Shown here one piece after another: positions 13,195 through 13,877 of a stretch of DNA of 13,877 bases. Made by a program: the position numbers and the translations under genes. The notes beneath the pieces are model-generated. The model did not search any database, was not told the origin of the DNA, and worked only from the letters and a program-made list of their open reading frames with translations. The number at the start of each line of letters is the position of its first letter. Position 1 is the stretch's first letter. This DNA is from Anammoximicrobium sp032229885. Its GTDB lineage: Bacteria; Planctomycetota; Planctomycetia; Pirellulales; Pirellulaceae. The stretch is from positions 1 through 13,877 of the forward strand of contig JAVYAJ010000149.1 in assembly GCA_032229885.1 (NCBI GenBank), in the 5' to 3' direction.

Positions 13195-13320
13195 CAGGAC
13201 CTAACACGGGCCAGTGCCCGCAACCCAAAAGCGTACTGTACAGACCCGTGTACAAGATGAGCGCGTGATACGAACGAAGACTCCAACGGCAATAGCACGC
13301 GGTCGGGCAGCCCCGTTTGG

Positions 13321-13618
13321 GCGCTGAATCTGTTTGGCTGAAGGCCTCCGATCACCGTAGCCTGGGGCAACGCCCCAGGACTGGCGCCGCGCGCACATCT
13401 TTTGGCCGAAGGCCATATTCATGCAGGCGGAGGTGACACGTTGATGTTGGCCTTCGGCCAACACGGTTGCGGTCGTCTATACGCTTCCTGGGGCGTTGCC
13501 CCAGGCTACGTTGGTGATGGCCTTCGGCCAACACGCTTCCGGTCGTCTGTGCTGCGCAACAGTCATGTAATACCAATTCCTCCTACCCCCACAGTTTCCG
13601 ATTTTTTGACCGCGCCAG
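13321..13618 (+). repeat. Composite palindromic repeat A, copy 2
   Basis: This is a direct-orientation copy of 1535-1764, from GCGCTGAATCTG to CGCGCCAG, but 68 bases longer. The extra part includes the hairpin CCTGGGGC-GTT-GCCCCAGG (13487-13505) and another GGCCTTCGGCC. The 25-base block around 13356-13380 is repeated in perfect inverted form at 13486-13510, so the element can form a long cruciform. Both copies share the ATATTCATGC...GAGGTGACACGTTGA stretch and the TGCGCAACAGTCATG block near the right end. Confidence 0.87.
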
Positions 13619-13687
13619 GTGAGAGCCTCTCTGACCACAGCAGACATTCATCGAACCCGTCCGGCGCGAGTCGGGCGTCAGCGGCTG

Positions 13688-13745
13688 TCTGCGCTCACCC
13701 GCCCACCAGGCAAAGCGGTAGTCGTTTAAGAAATTGACCGTGCCA
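13688..13745 (-). repeat. Element B2 (inverted copy of B1)
   Basis: The core 13714-13740 is the exact reverse complement of 1479-1505. TCTGCGCTCA at 13688-13697 matches the second B1 block with identical 16-base spacing. The sequence further right (13746-13830) includes the 27-base palindrome and has no counterpart left of B1 within the window. Confidence 0.85.
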
Positions 13746-13803
13746 GCCGCTGCCCCCAAGGCGTGCGCTTGCAATTCGATGGGGTGCATTCCCGTTTTGC
13801 GCA

Positions 13804-13830
13804 CTAAGTGCTAGCAGTGCTAGCACTTAG
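13804..13830. repeat. Perfect 27-base palindrome
   Basis: CTAAGTGCTAGCA (13804-13816), a single G (13817) and TGCTAGCACTTAG (13818-13830) form 13-base arms with perfect complementarity. It contains two CTAGC cores. It could be a cruciform, a hairpin terminator-like structure without a T-run, a binding site for a dimeric protein, or the end of a dispersed repeat that includes B2. Confidence 0.9.
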
Positions 13831-13877
13831 GGAATCCAGATCGCGTCGTTGGGCTCTAGTGGGAAGCCGGTATTTGG

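Larger units (their letters stand above)
12694..13877. other. Gene-free repeat zone at the right end
   Basis: These 1184 bases hold three 114-bp tandem repeats (12854-13194), composite repeat A2 (13321-13618), inverted element B2 (13688-13745) and a perfect 27-base palindrome (13804-13830). The open frames here consist of repeated or GC-biased sequence without recognisable domains. The intervals 12694-12853, 13195-13320 and 13831-13877 show nothing further. Confidence 0.75.

Noticed and set aside
12768..13370. Minus-strand frame of 200 codons with 38-residue repeats, and the plus-strand counterpart at 12818-13204
   Set aside because: Both stay open only because the 114-base repeat period is a multiple of three. 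There are no known domains, no start signal, and both strands are equally open.
13583..13804. A 73-codon minus-strand frame reading TVNFLNDYR through element B2
   Set aside because: The same peptide frame in B1 has different flanks and stops. The shared part is a DNA repeat, not evidence of a gene.

Overview
The window is GC-rich bacterial chromosomal DNA. It best fits a planctomycete (Pirellulales-like): it has an alternative complex III gene, a Sec-type clade II nitrous-oxide reductase cluster, short palindromic dispersed repeats in the gaps, and weak or absent Shine-Dalgarno sites on several genes. This assignment is inference from gene content and style; no marker gene fixes the taxon.

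Layout. (1) 1-1424, plus strand: the 3' end of a gene with a Glu/Pro/Lys/Ala-rich tail (probably the ActE cytochrome c), then the complete actF membrane subunit of alternative complex III (quinol:electron-carrier oxidoreductase). (2) 1425-2006: a gene-free repeat zone with element B1, composite palindromic repeat A1 and a bulged hairpin. (3) 2007-3793: a small Cys-rich protein (+), a rhomboid intramembrane protease (-) and an antibiotic-biosynthesis-monooxygenase (ABM) fold protein (-). (4) 3794-4611: a long non-coding gap with an AT-rich pocket. (5) 4612-12062, plus strand: an azurin-like lipoprotein, nosZ, a NosB-like membrane protein, nosD, nosF, nosY and a CusF-SCO copper chaperone fusion. 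nosB-nosD-nosF-nosY are joined by 4-base stop/start overlaps. (6) 12208-12693: a zinc nucleoside/tRNA deaminase. (7) 12694-13877: a gene-free repeat zone with three 114-bp tandem repeats, a second composite repeat (A2), an inverted copy of element B (B2) and a perfect 27-base palindrome.

How the genes may work together. Alternative complex III oxidises quinol and passes electrons to periplasmic carriers. A membrane-anchored azurin could take these electrons to NosZ, itself predicted to be a lipoprotein, which reduces N2O to N2. NosD, NosF and NosY form the ABC-type maturation system for the CuZ centre. The CusF-SCO fusion probably supplies copper. No nosL, nosR, nosG/nosH or nos cytochrome c gene is present here, so azurin and CusF-SCO may replace the usual electron-donor and copper-chaperone parts. 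The 12-kb segment from rhomboid to deaminase lies between related repeats (B-A on the left, A-B inverted on the right), so it may have been acquired or rearranged as a unit.
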